Counted from the first letter of the stretch, positions 1 to 13,198 are shown. The stretch: DNA of 64,000 bases from Podocnemis expansa (GCA_007922195.1 ML681994.1:45582314-45646313), one strand, 5' to 3'. Program-made: numbers and translations. Notes: generated by a model not told the origin, from the letters alone.

Positions 1-3000
1 CACTTGAAATGATAATCATCAACCTTCTAACCTGGAATATAGTTCTTTCTGAAACATGTTCACATTTCTGAAATGTTTGTCCCATCAATGAATCTAAAAG
101 TTCATTCTTTGTTTGGGACAATATTTTCCAAATCTGTTGTTAATGTAATTTCTGTACTAGACCCTACATCAAGCTACAGGTTAGCAAACAAATAGTATTG
201 ACTGTGTTATACTTTTTATTGAAGTCAAGTCATGTCAAGTGGCTGCTTTTGGCATTTTTTTGCCTTGATAGTTTTATTTCACAGTGTTACAGCAAAAGTA
301 ACTCATGTTTGTTCTATCCTGTTATGCACAGTATTCACAATCTATCAGGAGGGACAAAAATAAGCAAAATTTTCTTGTAATAGCTGATGTTCCTAAAATG
401 ATGCCAAATTATTCTTGTAATGTGAAATGGACTTTTTGAGTGCTGCTTCCTCTCTTTGGAGATTTGTGACATATGGCTATAGTTTCCTTTTAAATATCAT
501 AATACACAAGTGCTTCAATATACTCAGTGTGGCAAAGCTTTGATTTCTTTTCTTTTATGAAAAACATTGATTTAAAAATGGTGTACAATCCACATTAAGG
601 TGTTGGTTGTATGTTGTCGCACTGAGACACTTTTGTTTGTTGGAACATATATGACAATCATCCATCATTAGAGAATTCCACTATTCCACCTGATGTGTAG
701 AACAATTGTACTCCTAAAATGTATTCCAGTCAAGTGATTTAATGGGGGGGAAAAAAAGAAAAACCTCTTTCAGAGAAATCTCCCCAGCTTCTGAAGACCT
801 ACTATTTAAAAACAATATAAGCCTACAAATCAGAAATTAAGCAGGTTTGGGAGTATGTTTCATTTCACAGCAGGTATCACTTAACATAAGTCATTTTTGA
901 GAGAAAGGATATGTACTGATCTGACAAGAATATTTTGCCCCCAGTTAGAGCCCTGAGATTTAAGTTGTATTTTTTCTTTCTCATTCCTTTATTTTTCTCT
1001 GTACTTTACCACAAATAAAGTGCCACTTTTGTGAGACTATATCAGAGTTCCGTAACAGAAAACCTTGCTTTCTCTCACAAATAATTTTCAGTTAGGTTGT
1101 TCTGAGGACTGGATATCACTTCTTGTGGCAACCTAGAATTCAACTGAAAAGTTGAAAAAGAAGGGTGGATTTGGGGAAAAGAAAGAAGGAAGCATAGGAC
1201 ATTGAAAGAGATACATAACTAAGTACTAAGAAATGGTCAGTAAAAAGGATTCACTGTGCTCAAGCCTACATTCCTAGGAAGCTAGTGGGAACTGACATTG
1301 GAAGCTGCTTTTTAAAGTTGACTTGAATGGTAAGTGGGTCAGGGATGGAAGCTGGGTTTGCCTCCTTTGTGTGTCTAATTATGTAGAGAGACAGCTTTGA
1401 TAAAATTTCTACTTTTTTTAAGCTTAGAAGTGTCAGTCATGTTGTCTCATCTATCTTTTTTTCCCCTGAAGAATCCAGAAATGTGATTTCTCAGCTCTTA
1501 ATTGAAGGAGGTGTTCAATTTTTAAGGGGAAAAAAAGACTTTCCCTCTGAATTGTTTGTTGGATATTGAGTTAAATAATGGTTAACAAAAACAAAACAAA
1601 AAAATTAAATAGCCTTCCCACTTTTCCCAAGTTTCAGTTGGTAGATAGAGTTTTCCATTCACCCTTACAGCCTTCCAGGCAAACAGTAAACAATCCAACT
1701 GAATAGTAACAAAAAAAAGCCACTTTTGTTCATCATAAAGAATCAAAAAGCCATTTCTTTTTCATGTGCATGTCATATTTAAAATGCTGGATTTCACAAC
1801 CCAAGATCTTGTTTCACATACATGTGCCCTCCCCGCTCCCACACAAATTTTTTTAAATACGAACACACATATGCCACCACATTCAAGCCACTGGTACTGC
1901 AGAGTTTATCTACAGCTGCTGCATTTTCAAAACCAGGTGCAAACTCTGTTTTCTGACACTGTTAAGTCCAGCATAAATATTATGGAGCAGCAAGGTATAT
2001 CTGCTTTAGGGATACTGGGTTCTGAGACCTTGTGGAGGGAGGTGGTGTGACATCTAGAGTATGACAAGCTAGTTTCTGATCTTGCAATCACTTAAGTGTA
2101 TGCGTAACTCTGCACTCACATGAGCAAATTTTACAGACTTCAGGGTGACTACTCACATGAATGTTTTAAATTCTGGAAACAAAAGTCTGGTCTAGCAGTC
2201 AGCCCTTGGCCTCCTGGTTTACTCTTGCAGATGCAATTAGGTGCTCATTGCAGCACGTATACTGGACTCTTACTAACTGGATGGCAAACACCAGCTCATT
2301 TCGCATAAGCTAGTATTTCTCAACCAGTGCTCTCTGGAACGCTGATGTTCCACACCCCTCCTCATCGAGGGGCCTGAGCTGGGAGCAAGGAAGAAGCAAC
2401 ACAGCAAGCTGATACATGCCTGGAAGATTTAAAATGCCCCAGCTTCAGCAAAGCATCTCAGGTGCACATTGGTGTCTGCCACCACCTTGCTTCTTTGCTG
2501 TGGCTGGGGCGTTTTAAATTTCTCACTGCTGTTACTGCCAGTAACAGTGGCAGGAAATGTAAAATGCCCAGCCACAGCACAGCTTCCACCTCTCACCACC
2601 AGCCAGCCAGTGCTCTTAATTCCCAGTCATTTTCAGTTTTAAGTTGTGTGCATAATCATTATCTATGTATCTATGTTTAGAAATAAATGTGTTATATTTG
2701 TAAAGCTGTATTTAATTCAGTTTCAGAATCATTTTTGCAGGAAAGAATAATATACAGCTATTACTAAAATTACAGCCAGTAAATACCAGCTTTTTCAAGG
2801 AAATATTTATCAGGTTTCCACAGTAAGTAATTAATACTGTTAGGTGTTCTGTGGTCCACTAATGATTGAAAAACACTGGCATAGGAGACCAAACAGTCAC
2901 TACTGGAAGGGGCCTGCACTTGTGCTATCAGCTCCTGTTCAGCAAAGGATGTGATTATGCATATGAGCAGTCCCATTAACTTTAATCTAAACACAGCAGT

Positions 3001-3561
3001 CTCAGAAGATATTGGGTTTGCTTGTTTGCTTAAAGTTAAGCAGGTGCTTACATTTGCAGTGAGCTCCAGGCAGTCTCAGGGCTCAGTTTTAGAAATGAAA
3101 GGTTAGGGAGTCAGTCCGGAGCTCCCAACCTGCTGGCTTCTTGCTCATGTAAAGCTTTGACACTCATTGTATTCCAGTTTTTCTTATCAGATAGACACAG
3201 AAGAGGTTTGACAAGCTTTTCTTAAATTCAATTGTTTTTACATTACTTTGGCTTTCATTAAAGCAATTGTATATATCTACCATGCTCCCCCAACCCTCCA
3301 TTTTTGTATAAATCAGAAATTATGCTCATTTTCCAATTTCAAATACAAAATGAGTCAGGTGCCATATTTAAATACAAAAACAGATAACCCACCAACCCTA
3401 CGTAAATAATATTTCCATTTTTTCCCGGCCACTTGAAAAGCCTAAGATATGAAAACAGGTCAAATCACTAACATTTTTCCTGTGATGATACAGAATAAAG
3501 GAAGAAGGCAGGGCTCTGGGTACAGTCAGTATCTTTAGAATTATCCCTGTTCTACTTTCAG
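1..3561 (+). other. LIN7A: Intron of LIN7A upstream of its last coding exon
   Basis: No upstream LIN7A exon is recognisable here, so this stretch is read as the 3' part of the intron before the last coding exon. It is AT-rich, with many stops in all frames. It ends in a pyrimidine-rich tract and the acceptor TTTCAG at 3556-3561. Apart from a probable hAT element at 2311-2878, I see no coding or structured feature. Confidence 0.7.
2311..2878. mobile_element. Decayed non-autonomous hAT-like element
   Basis: The left end reads TAGTATTTCTCAACC and the right end, reverse-complemented, reads CAGTGTTTTTCAATC. These are similar terminal inverted repeats of the hAT/Charlie style. The flanks GCATAAGC (2303-2310) and GCATAGGA (2879-2886) are an imperfect 8-bp target duplication. 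The 568-bp interior has no transposase. The element lies in the LIN7A intron. The ends are degenerate, so the boundaries are approximate. Confidence 0.5.
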
Positions 3562-3774
3562 AGCGTGGAAGGAGAGCACCATGAGAAGGCAGTGGAGCTC
3601 CTGAAGGCTGCTAAAGATAGTGTGAAATTGGTCGTGCGCTACACTCCCAAAGTGCTGGAAGAAATGGAAGCCCGTTTTGAAAAACTGAGGACAGCACGAC
3701 GCCGGCAACAGCAGCAACTACTAATTCAGCAGCAGCAACAGCAGCAGAGTACACAGCAAAATCATATGTCGTAG
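3562..3774 (+). CDS. LIN7A: LIN7A (lin-7 homolog A), last coding exon
   Basis: LIN7A is a small L27-PDZ scaffold. It joins CASK and MINT1 or MPP proteins at synapses and at basolateral epithelial junctions. This exon encodes the last 70 residues. After the TTTCAG acceptor at 3556-3561 the frame opens with [18 protein letters not shown], the second alpha helix of the PDZ domain. The second His of EHH is probably the class I ligand-binding residue at the start of that helix. The final PDZ strand [12 protein letters not shown] follows, then a basic, Gln-rich tail ending in QQNHMS and TAG. This matches vertebrate LIN7A; LIN7B and LIN7C lack the poly-Gln tail. The start is set by the acceptor, since no ATG is needed in an internal exon. 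The L27 domain and most of the PDZ domain lie on exons before this window. The gene is convergent with MYF5, as expected. Confidence 0.95.
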   Translation, partial: SVEGEHHEKAVELLKAAKDSVKLVVRYTPKVLEEMEARFEKLRTARRRQQQQLLIQQQQQQQSTQQNHMS

Positions 3775-3780
3775 GTGAGA
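3772..3780 (+). promoter_or_regulatory. LIN7A: Possible splice donor overlapping the LIN7A stop codon
   Basis: The stop codon TAG at 3772-3774 is followed at once by GTGAGA, which makes a near-consensus donor TAG|GTGAGA. If it is used, the 3' UTR would be spliced right after the stop, and the last exon would be untranslated and lie farther downstream. The sequence only shows the motif. Whether it is used needs transcripts. Confidence 0.4.
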
Positions 3781-6700
3781 CTATTCATTGGTCTTGCTTT
3801 TGGCTCAAACCTATCAAGGGTTGAGCATCTCCTATCAACTGCTGAGCACCAAAACACAATGGGAGTGGAGAGAGCTTATCACTTGGGCCTCAGTGTGCCC
3901 CATCTCAGAAAAATACACTTTGAAACTACAAATTTGGAGCTATTTTTCCAAGTTACAGTCTAGAAATCAATTGCTGACATGCTATTCTGGCATGTATTAC
4001 AAGGACGAATCTGAGTAGTAAATTAGTATTCTTTCTGGACCCCCTTGCATACTGTGCTTCACTGCCATCACCAAAAAATAGAGTTCTTGGAAAAATTAAG
4101 AAAACTTTGTCACCAGCATTAGACATAATACACCAATCTCTCACTACTGTGCTACATCACATCTACACGTAAGAAGTTCCCCCCAGATTTTTCAGAGCTA
4201 CAGAAAGTCCAAAATGCACCAGAACCATTGTATAATATGATAGAAAGGTGCTCAGCTACACATCTGACTTCCACTTGGGTATGGTATATTCCGTTCACCC
4301 CTTGGGCACTTATACAGCCATCAGTAATGTACTATCTGAAGTGTCTCACAATCTTTAACAGATCCTTACAAAGCCCCTGTGAGATAGCACTTCCCTGTAA
4401 CTCCCCATTGTCCACAGGGAGAACTGAGAGGACAAGTGATTTGTCCAGCATCCCAACAAAGTCTGGTAGAGCAGGGAGTTGAACCAAGCCCTTCTAAGTT
4501 GTAGGCTACTAACCTAACTGCTGAACTTCTACTTCAGTCCCTTAGACAAGAGTCTTTTGCTGCAGTTTTGCACATGGGCACAGAATTTTGCTTGATGGGT
4601 TTTAGTCAAGATCCTTATTTTCCCGTCTTAATGTTACAATGGTAAACAGTTCAGTTGTGTAATAAATTGTGTTTTTTTATCTTAAACTAGACTGTTGCAG
4701 AAACCATTAAACCTTAAAATGCCAAAATCTCACAAAGGTTTTAAATAAAGTTTCAACAATTTCACCCCAACTAATTTTTTTTTAAAATGTACTATATTGC
4801 TGGATAAAGTAATTCTTAGATGGGGAGAAATGAAGACAGAAAATAAGTATTAGTGATGCAGTCCCTAATCTCTTTTTGTTAGCTCTGAGAAATGTTTTTG
4901 GTTGTTTAATTCTAGGTTCTTCTCAAGAATAAAATCTAGATCAAGAATTCATTAGCCAAGAAATTGGAGCTGTGCTTCAGTATTTCAGCATATATTTAAA
5001 AGGAAACAGAAGGAATGCAATAAATGTACTTATCAAGAAGTTCTGAATGAATGATGTAGGAATAATTTAATATGAATCACAGCACACCTGGTACCTTCTT
5101 TATAAAGCTGTCCAGCACACTGCCGTCTCATATACAAAAGACTTCTATGACTGTATTCCTAATGAGCAGTATGGTAAGTAAAGACTATGAACTGTAGAGA
5201 ACTTTGGGACCTCCAAATAAATCTTTGTAAGGTCCAGTCTTGCACTCCTTGTTCTAACAAAACTCTGGCCTATTGGTTCACTGAATTCAATGAGGATTTT
5301 ATCTAGGGAGGCCAAGATTGGCTGCTAGCAAGGGTGAAGTTTTTCTTTCCAGTTATTTCTAGAGACAACTTGTAGTCTATCAACCAAACTGCATCAGTTC
5401 AAAAATTTTGCCACAAACATAAAACAAAGTCCCACATAACACTCCATAACCTCTTTTTACTATATATTGTAGAGCTGTTTTAATTTTACTTCTAGTTTAT
5501 AATAATTTTCAATTTTTTCCCAGAAAATAGCAAGTTACTATATTTATAAAGTATTCAGCTTGTAAGGACAATTGGCTTTTTACCCTTAATGTTTCCATAT
5601 ATTTTATTATGCATCAGTAGGGTTAGGCAGTTTTAGATCTCTTTTAAATTTTATTAGTAGTTAAGGCTAGAGAATACTAGAATGTATTTTTAAATATAGG
5701 TATTGCTTGTATCTCCTATAGCTATTATTCTGAAATCTATTACCTTAATATATAGTATATCTATTCCATAAAATATATATTGTCAGAATGTACTTGTTAC
5801 AGAAATAGGCTCTCTGCTTACCATGTATTACAGATGTAGTAAGATAATGTTAGCAAAAGGCGGAGCTTTGTTTGGCATGTATACATGTGATAAGTATAAA
5901 CCATCTATCTCAGTTTTTTTGTACTTTTAAATGTATTTTCTATTTCATTGTTAATATATTGGGGAGAAGTGTACATTGTTCTTGGCATATTTTCTTGTAA
6001 GTCAGTTTGATGTAAAGTTTAGAACTTTATCAAATCAAATTGGAATGTAAAAACATAATACAAGAACCTTTTTCAGTTTACATTTACTTTTCCAAAGACT
6101 AATGAATAGTCACAGTCAAAGCTGGAAGGCTAAAAATACCATGTACCTTAGAAGCAATAAAAACTTCACCACAAAATCCTGACAAATTTATTTCCTATAT
6201 AGAGCAAGAGGAGGCAAAGCAGTGTCAAAGCAGAGGGAAGTCCTTCCATTCTTGCATACTGAAAACTCCAGTTGATTTCACATGAAGTTTGGGTATACAT
6301 GGAACTATTCTGAAACAGTGCTTTCAATGGAGCCTTGTTTCAAAACAAAACAAAAAGCCACTGCACATACAAACAAACCATCTTTTCTTTGCAAATACAT
6401 CATTGACTCCCTTCAGTTCAGTATAAGATCTAATCTCAAAAACAGCCCCAGCAGGGGAAAACAAATATAGCACAAGGTTTTTAAAAAGTACCTACTAGCC
6501 ACCAGCTTTGACAGTGTTCCTTCACTCTAACTGCTGAAAGTAGCCATGCTTTTAAAACCAAATTACATGAAAATGCCAGATGAACAACATAATACCTAGA
6601 AATAATTTAATTCAGTGGTTCTGGTGACAACATGAATTAAACAGTGTAGCTTGAGTGTGCTACCAGAAGTCAAAGATAAAATATTCTTTATTATATTATG

Positions 6701-7095
6701 CAGTGGTTTTGTTTGAATTTTTTTGTTTATTTTTTAAAAACTTATTAAGATTGTGATGTACCCATTTCAAATATCTATTTTAAAGCTGTATTTTTTAAGA
6801 AAATTAGCAGATAGTATATGAACTATTACTCTTACTGCATATGACTGTATTCTGTCACAATTGTAATCTGAGTTACAGAGCAGTTGTCAACGTGAGTTTT
6901 CAGAGACCAAATATTACACAGTATTATTAGTGAGACAGCTATATTACAGTCTTTCTGAACTCTCCCCTTTCCCTCATCACAAAATGTAGATTTTAATGAA
7001 ATGGACAGTTAGTATAGTAAATTGCAAAAAAGTCATTCATGTCTTTCTATAGAGAAGCATATCTAATTTATTTGCATATGTTACTGTTCAATAAA
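3775..7095 (+). other. LIN7A: Probable LIN7A 3' UTR or downstream flank
   Basis: This is AT-rich, non-coding sequence after the LIN7A stop. AATAAA polyadenylation signals occur at 4744-4749, 5019-5024, 5216-5221, 6156-6161 and 7090-7095, so several 3' ends are possible. Few recent repeats are seen except a MIR-like copy near 4.4 kb, which fits a region kept in a long UTR. The real 3' end cannot be set from sequence alone. The segment from about 7.1 to 7.7 kb holds nothing I recognise apart from a C run at about 7537-7549. Confidence 0.5.
4338..4535 (-). repeat. MIR-like ancient SINE copy
   Basis: On the + strand the order of motifs is that of a reverse-complemented MIR: a segment with CTGTGAGATAG, then CCCATTGTCCACAGGGAGAACTGAG, then a TTGTCCAGCAT box, then GGGAGTTGAACCAAGCCC, which is a decayed tRNA B box. 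MIR is an old amniote family. The copy lies in the probable LIN7A 3' UTR and is diverged, so the ends are approximate. Confidence 0.55.
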
Positions 7096-8318
7096 TTATT
7101 TATACATATTAATAAATTAGTCTCTGCCAATATTTAAAAATAAGGAAAGTATAATACAGATACATTAGAATGTCTGATTTATTGGTGGTTGTAAAGGGAG
7201 AATGAGGAAATCATTGGGGTTAATTAGATGACCCTTACAGTCCCTTCTAAACTTATTGTTCTGTCATCATTGTTTATGGGGTAACATTCAATGTTCATAC
7301 CTGCATTATGGATCTGTAAAGATGGAGAAAGTTAACCAATGAAATAGCTGACAGCAGCCTCTACACACTGCTGATATTCTACCATCCTCCAAAATCTGAA
7401 CCTTCAGTTATGGATGTTCTCTGCATATTTCACACAGACCTACCATTCTGATTCAGCACAGCACTTAAACACACATTCATGCTTAACTACGGGCCTAAAA
7501 GGGCACTTGTGGTGCTCTTTATCTCCCTCTCTCACCCCCCCCCCCCAGTTAACTAGTTGTTTTCCTTTTAATTTATTTTGGTGTGAAATTGGTTTATCTG
7601 TAGTCAAGTTATTGAGTTTAAGTTCTCATTGATTTTGGCAGAAATAACCTGAGATCCTTCAGATGTATTTCCTTATATTGACAGTGAAAACCACTGGTCT
7701 AGTTCAACTCAATCTCATAGACTCTAAGATTAAAAGGTACTTCCTACACAATGCAGGCCTCAAAACCTCACCCACCCATTCCAGCTATAAGCCTCTAACT
7801 TATGATTGAGTTATTTAAGTCCTCAAATCATGATTTAAGGACTTTAAGATACAGATAATTCACCAGTAGGTGAGCCATGCCTATACTACTGAGGAAGGCC
7901 AAAAACCCCAGAGCTCTAGTCAATCAGCCCTGGGGGAAATTTTCTTCCCAACCCCAAATATGGCAATCAGTTAAACCCTGAACATGTGAGCAAGTCTCAT
8001 CAGCCAGTCACCCAAGAAAGAGTTCTCTGTAATATCTCAGAACCCATCTACCTTCCCTTCTTAGGCCACTTGCATCTCAACCCACCAATAGTCAAAGATC
8101 AGTCAGTTTCCAAAGTAGGCCATCCTATCATACCATCCCCTCCATAAACTTAAAAAGCTAAGCTCTGAAGGCAATTATGTCTTTTGTTCCTACAGCTCCC
8201 TTGGAAAGCTATTCCAGAACTTTACTCCTCTGATGCTTAGAAACCTGCATCTAATTTCAAGCCAAAATTTCCTGATGCATAGTTTGTACCCATTTGTTCT
8301 TGTGTCCACACTGGTACT

Positions 8319-10455
8319 TTACTCACACAATTCCTCTCCCTCTCTGATATTTATCCCTCTGATGTATTTATAGAGGGCAATCATATCACCCCTCAGCCTT
8401 CTTTTGGTTAGGCTAAACAAGCCAAGCTCCTTGAGTCTCCTCATAAGGCAGGTTTTCCATTCTGTGGACCATATTTGTAGCCCTTTTCTGCTCCTGTGCC
8501 AATCTGAATTTATCTTCTTTAAACATGGGGGAACAGAACTGCACACAAAATTCCAGATGGGGTCTCCACAGTGCCTTGTATAGTAGCACTAACACTTCCC
8601 TTTCTCTACTTGGAGTACCTCTTCTGATGCCTCCTAGAACTGCATTAGCTTTTTTCACAGCCACATTGCATTGGTGGCTCATAGTCATGCTGCGATCAAC
8701 CAGTACTCCCCAATCCTTCTCCTCCTTAGTCCCTTCCAACTGATGCAGCCCCAACTTATCAAAAAAAATCTTATTTGTCCCTAAATGCATGACGTTGTAC
8801 TTCCCACTATTAAACTTCATCCTATTCCCGATACTCCCGTTTACAAGGTCATCCATATCCTTCTGTATGGTATCCTAATCCTTCTCTGTATTAGCAATAC
8901 CTCCCAAGTTGGTGTCATTCACAGACTTAATTAGCACATTCCCAAGATGAGGAACAAAAAGGTTAAATAAGAGTGGTCCCAAGACCAGTCCCTGAGGGAC
9001 TCCACTACTAACCTCCCTCCAGCTTGACAGTTCGCCCTCCAATGTGACACACTGTAGCCTCCCCTTTAACCAGTTCCTTATCCACCTTACTATATTCATA
9101 TTAATCCCCATCTTTTGTAACTTTAATATTTCCCTATGTGGAACTGTATCAAATGACTTGCTGAAATCTAAGTAAATTAAGTCCACTGCATTCCCTTTAT
9201 TTAAAAAATGTGTTATCCTCTCAATAAACAAGATCAGGTTGGTCTGGCATGATGCACCTTTTGTAAAGCCATGTTGTATTTTCTCCCAGTTATTGTTATC
9301 CTCAATATTCTTAAGTACTTTCTCCTTCAAAATTTTCTCCAACACCTTACATATGACTGAGGTCAAACTAACAAGCCTGAGTTACCTGGATCACTTTCAT
9401 TTCCTTTCTTTAAAATACGAACAATATTAGTGATTCTCCAGTCATACAGTACAATGCCCAAGTTTACAGATTCATTAGGGGTATGTCTACACATCTCTTT
9501 TATTTCAAAATAACACTGGTTATTTCAAAATAAAAGAGATTAGGTCCACATGATGTTTTCTTATTTCGAAATGACGGGATCCGTCATTTTCAAATAAGAA
9601 CTGTTGTTTCGAAACAGCTTAAACCCCATTCATTTTGAAACGGCTATTATTTCACAATGGTTATTTTGCAATAACAACATGTCCAAACGGCCTTATTTCA
9701 AAATAACCATTTCGAAATAACAGCCGTTTCAATAGCAGGCTTTCCCTTAATTCGAATTAACGTTTTCTTAATTCGAATTAACTTATTTTGAAATAAGGAC
9801 TTTATTTCGAAATAACTCATTTCGAAATACTTATTTTGAAATAATGGTGTGTGTGCAGACATAGCCTAAAAGTTTTTGCTAAGGGGCCTGCAATTTCATG
9901 AGCCAATTCCTTTAACATCCTCAGATGGAGATTATCTGGGGCCCCTGATTTAGTCCCATCCAGCAGGTCAAGTTTGGCTTCTGCCTCAGGTATGGTTATT
10001 TCCACTTTCATGTCCTCATTCCCATTAGCTGTCCTAACTCTATCCCCAAGCTCATCATCAATCTCATTAAAAACAGAGGCAAAGTACTTATCTAGACATT
10101 CAGCCATGCCTAGATTATCCCTTGACCTCCACCCCATCCTCAGTGTTTAGCAGTTCCACTTCTTTCTTTGTTTTGTGTGTGCTTAAATGGCTAAAGAACC
10201 TTTTACTATTGGTTTTAGTTCCCTTCAGAAGGTCCAGCTCTGCTTGACTTTTTGCCTTTCTCACTTTATCTCTACATATTCTGACCTCCAAGAGGTAGCT
10301 TTCCTTGCTGATCCTTCCCATCTTCCACTCCTTATAGGCTCTGAGCTCCTAATCATCTGTCTGAGATGTTTACTCATCCAACTTGGTCTACAGCTTTTGC
10401 CTATGGATTTTTTCCCCTTCCTCAGAATGTAAAGTTCAGATAGTTCCTGCAACAT
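8319..10455 (-). pseudogene. CR1 ORF2 reverse transcriptase remnant
   Basis: The remnant shows CR1-clade RT landmarks in order: LDLLDGTKSGAPDNLHLRML, VICKVLEKILKEK, IQHGFTKGASC, YLDFSKSFDTVPH, SSGVPQGLVLGP, then the C-terminal VRPHLEFCVQFCSP-like region and RRLRGDMIALYKYIRG. Frameshifts, stops and a MITE insertion separate them, and the FADD metal-binding motif is lost. No activity is expected. CR1 ORF2 normally has an AP-type endonuclease before the RT. That part is missing here because the copy is 5' truncated. Confidence 0.9.
9477..9866. mobile_element. Harbinger-type MITE inserted in CR1
   Basis: The left end GGGGTATGTCTACAC and the right end GTGTGCAGACATAGCC are inverted repeats of the PIF/Harbinger MITE style common in sauropsid genomes. 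The interior is built from repeated TTATTTCGAAATAA and TTCGAATTAA palindromes and has no ORF. It interrupts the CR1 RT remnant on the minus strand, so it is younger than that copy. Confidence 0.7.
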
Positions 10456-12186
10456 TGACTTGAACTTTGACTCAGTGGTCCACAGAGCTCTGGAAGACTG
10501 CAGACTATGCCAAAGATTTCCAAATGGGTCTGCACCTCTGTTTGAGATTTTTTAAAGGGTCTGCAAATGGAAGAAGGTTGAAAAAGCACTGAACTAGAAG
10601 ATCCAATAAGCCTTTTCTGTCTCTGACTTGCTGTGTGTAAAAGAATAAAGGACTCCATTCTTTGGGTCAGAATAGCAGAGTTGGCCTGACTGTCTGTTGT
10701 ACCTGAGAAGGAGTTGGAATTTAAGTAGCTGACCCTTGTATAAAGAGGCTAGCATGAAGAGGTTGAGAGGTGTGTGGACTTGAAAGTAAGAATCTGCAAG
10801 AGTTTGCTTATGTTTTATTAAGGCAGCTCAATTAAAGAAACTACCTTAGCTGAGAAACAGCTTCCCTGGATTCCTTGAGAAAGCTCAGTCAAATTAATCT
10901 CAGGGAATGAACTGACCCAACAGGACACAGTTTAGTCCAAGAAGAAGAGGATGCTATCAAATAGGCTTAATCCTTCTACAATATGATAATTACAGGGAGA
11001 TACCTGACTGAGTTCCAGTATTTCTTCAACCACTCCAAACACAAGATCTAGTATTCATAAACAGCTTTGGACTTTTGACACTCCGTGTGTCACGCCAACA
11101 CTTGTTATGCTAATCTAATCAGTATAGTTTTTCTATCCATGGCAGACAAAACAGTGATCAGTTTATGTAAGTGTTTCAGAACACCACATTAAGAGAATTC
11201 TACAGAAAGAAAGTTTGGGGAATGAGTGAGAGAATTTCATCACATGCTCCTTGGTACAATGAAAAGCACACATCATGTTGGCTTTCCAGCTGTAGTCTAC
11301 GCACTGGTAAGTGTAAAGATGAAAAGTCTGTGAGTTGCACATGCTTTTTACTTGAATGAAAGAGATGACATACAATGCTGCAGTCTCCCACTGAAAAAAA
11401 GTGTCGCAATGCATATGTGATAGCTATATTATGCTGTTTCTACAGAGATTAGCTCAGTGGGGCCCCAAGTTCCTTCTGGGACCTGTAAGAGCTTCTGCAA
11501 TAGCAACTCTCCCTCCCCCCAAACATAGGTCACATTTACAGATAGGGACAGTATTTCAGAAATCTGTGGTTCTGAAAGGATGTAAATGTCACAGTGGATA
11601 ACCAGCTAAATGACATCTTCCTGCACAGAACTATGGTGAAATATCTTTACAAGCAGGGGAAGATCAAGTAAGATTAGACAGGTAGCATTATCTTTGTACA
11701 GGGTCAAAAACATTCTTCCTGGCTCTCATCAGTAAGTCAATTCAGATATTTCTTGTGGAGAGGGAGGGCAAATTGTGGTCTATTCCAGGACCCACTCATT
11801 CTTCCTCTACCTCCCACTGACACTTCCCAGGAATTGCAGTACTACAAAGGGCCAAACTCTTGGCTAACTCCACTGAGCTCCAGTGTCCCCTAGACTCCCC
11901 TGAGCTCCACTCTCTGTGTGCCAGTTTGCAATACCAATTTGTACTGGTTAGGCCAAATTTCAGTGACATTGCAACAATGCAGCTGGTGCAATGCTCCAGA
12001 TCACTCTGGCAGCAGCTGCACTGACTCAGAATGGGAACGCTACTTAAAAGTGGTTGGACCGTGCCCCCGCCAGCTTCAAAGTCTATGGAACTTTAAGCAA
12101 GGGCAAGAAGCTTGTAAGGAGGCATTAACCCAGCAGTCTCCAAATAGTGCTGCTGGTTGTGGTGCTCACACTTGAAAAAGGATGTT
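10456..12186. other. Intergenic, no gene recognised
   Basis: I see no host exon here. At 10475-10590 a short segment runs from CAGTGGTCCACAG to TTGAAAAAGCACTG. It looks like an old hAT remnant, but no target duplication could be seen. The rest is unique-looking AT-rich sequence with scattered short ORFs that have no recognisable motif. Confidence 0.5.
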
Positions 12187-12860
12187 AAAAAAAAAAAAAA
12201 AAAAAAAAAGATTCAGAAGAGCTACAGGAGTGATTTGAGATCTGGACATGGTCTTAACAGGGACAAACAAAAGATGGCCAGTCTATTACCTTTACCCATG
12301 AGAAGATTCAGGGGTGACTTGATCATGGTCTGTAACTGTGGTCCATGGACTTTCAGCTGAGAACCCCAGAGGGCTCCAGAAGAATGTTTGGGAGAGGCGA
12401 AGCAGGTTTTGGCCAGTTCCCATATGGGGTGGGAAGGGAGCAATAACCAACCTTGCTGTGTCCTGGCGTTAGCCCCCAGTTCATGGCCCCAGCTGCTTCT
12501 CTGTCTCCCAGCTCCTGGTAAACAGGGTTGTAAACCCAAAAAGTTTGGGGGCCATTGACCTCTAACAGTACTTACCTGGGGAGGAATTTTCTGATAGAGG
12601 TGGACCTTTTAATCTGACACAGGAAGGCACAAAATTCGAAGATTGGAAGCCAGACTAGACAAATCTGTAGTAGAAATGGAGTACTTTAAAAATAATAGTG
12701 AGGGAAAAGACTCACTGGAACAACTTGTGGAATGATGGATTCTCCCATCACTTAAGGTTTTTAAAATGAAGACTGGGTGTCTTTTTAAGAGTTATTAGTA
12801 ACACTTCTGACTGGACAGGTTATCTAGGATTTGGAGTCTTGCAAGCTGTTTCCTTTAAAA
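12187..12860 (+). mobile_element. Old CR1/L3-like LINE fragments after a poly-A run
   Basis: A 23-nt A run at 12187-12209 precedes a segment whose translation includes MRRFRGDLIMVCN, close to the CR1/L3 C-terminal motif RRLRGDLI. At 12590-12860 the sequence has the layout of a CR1/L3 ORF2 3' end (TTGGAAGCCAGACTAGAC, then a CACTGGAACAACTT box). The middle part, about 12345-12560, looks unrelated and may be another insertion. The fragments are too decayed to give a frame. Confidence 0.5.
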
Positions 12861-13198
12861 GGAGGAACTGATGATTGGCACAGCTGTTTCTTTGCTTCCA
12901 TCTTGTTTCATTAAAAGGAACGTTCATGAACTGCTGTTTCCCTGAACGCAATAGGGATCAAACAGTAGAAAATCATTTTTGTTCACAATCCCAAACTACT
13001 TTCCAGCCAGCACTCTCCCCAAAATCTCTCACAGCTTTTTCCTCAGGGTCACAAGTAGTTCTCTGGGGCTTCATTACTGCACTTTGTCTAGTTCCATGTT
13101 GCTTTCTGTTGTTTCTCTCTCTCCCACAACTCCCTCAAACAATACCAAACTTTTTTTGCATTCAGCTCCAGTCCAAACCTTCTGCCCAAATACCTCAG

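Larger units (their letters stand above)
7700..10455 (-). mobile_element. CR1 LINE, 5'-truncated, minus strand
   Basis: This CR1 copy carries the 3' two thirds of ORF2. Read on the minus strand from 10455 it contains a linker region (LQELSELYILRKGKK), then reverse transcriptase motifs, then the C-terminal region, then a 3' UTR ending near 7700 in a sequence that also ends the copy at 39.9-47.0 kb. ORF2 is broken into several frames (10455-10261, 10321-10115, 10137-9870, 9366-8875, 8856-8413, 8546-8319). The catalytic FADD box is degraded: the matching segment reads KSVNDTNLGG. A MITE at 9477-9866 interrupts the RT domain. The 5' end is lost at about 10450, the usual CR1 truncation. Confidence 0.9.

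Noticed and set aside
10475..10590. Possible hAT MITE with CAGTGG... / ...CACTG ends
   Set aside because: The flanking octamers do not match and the ends are weak, so it was not called.
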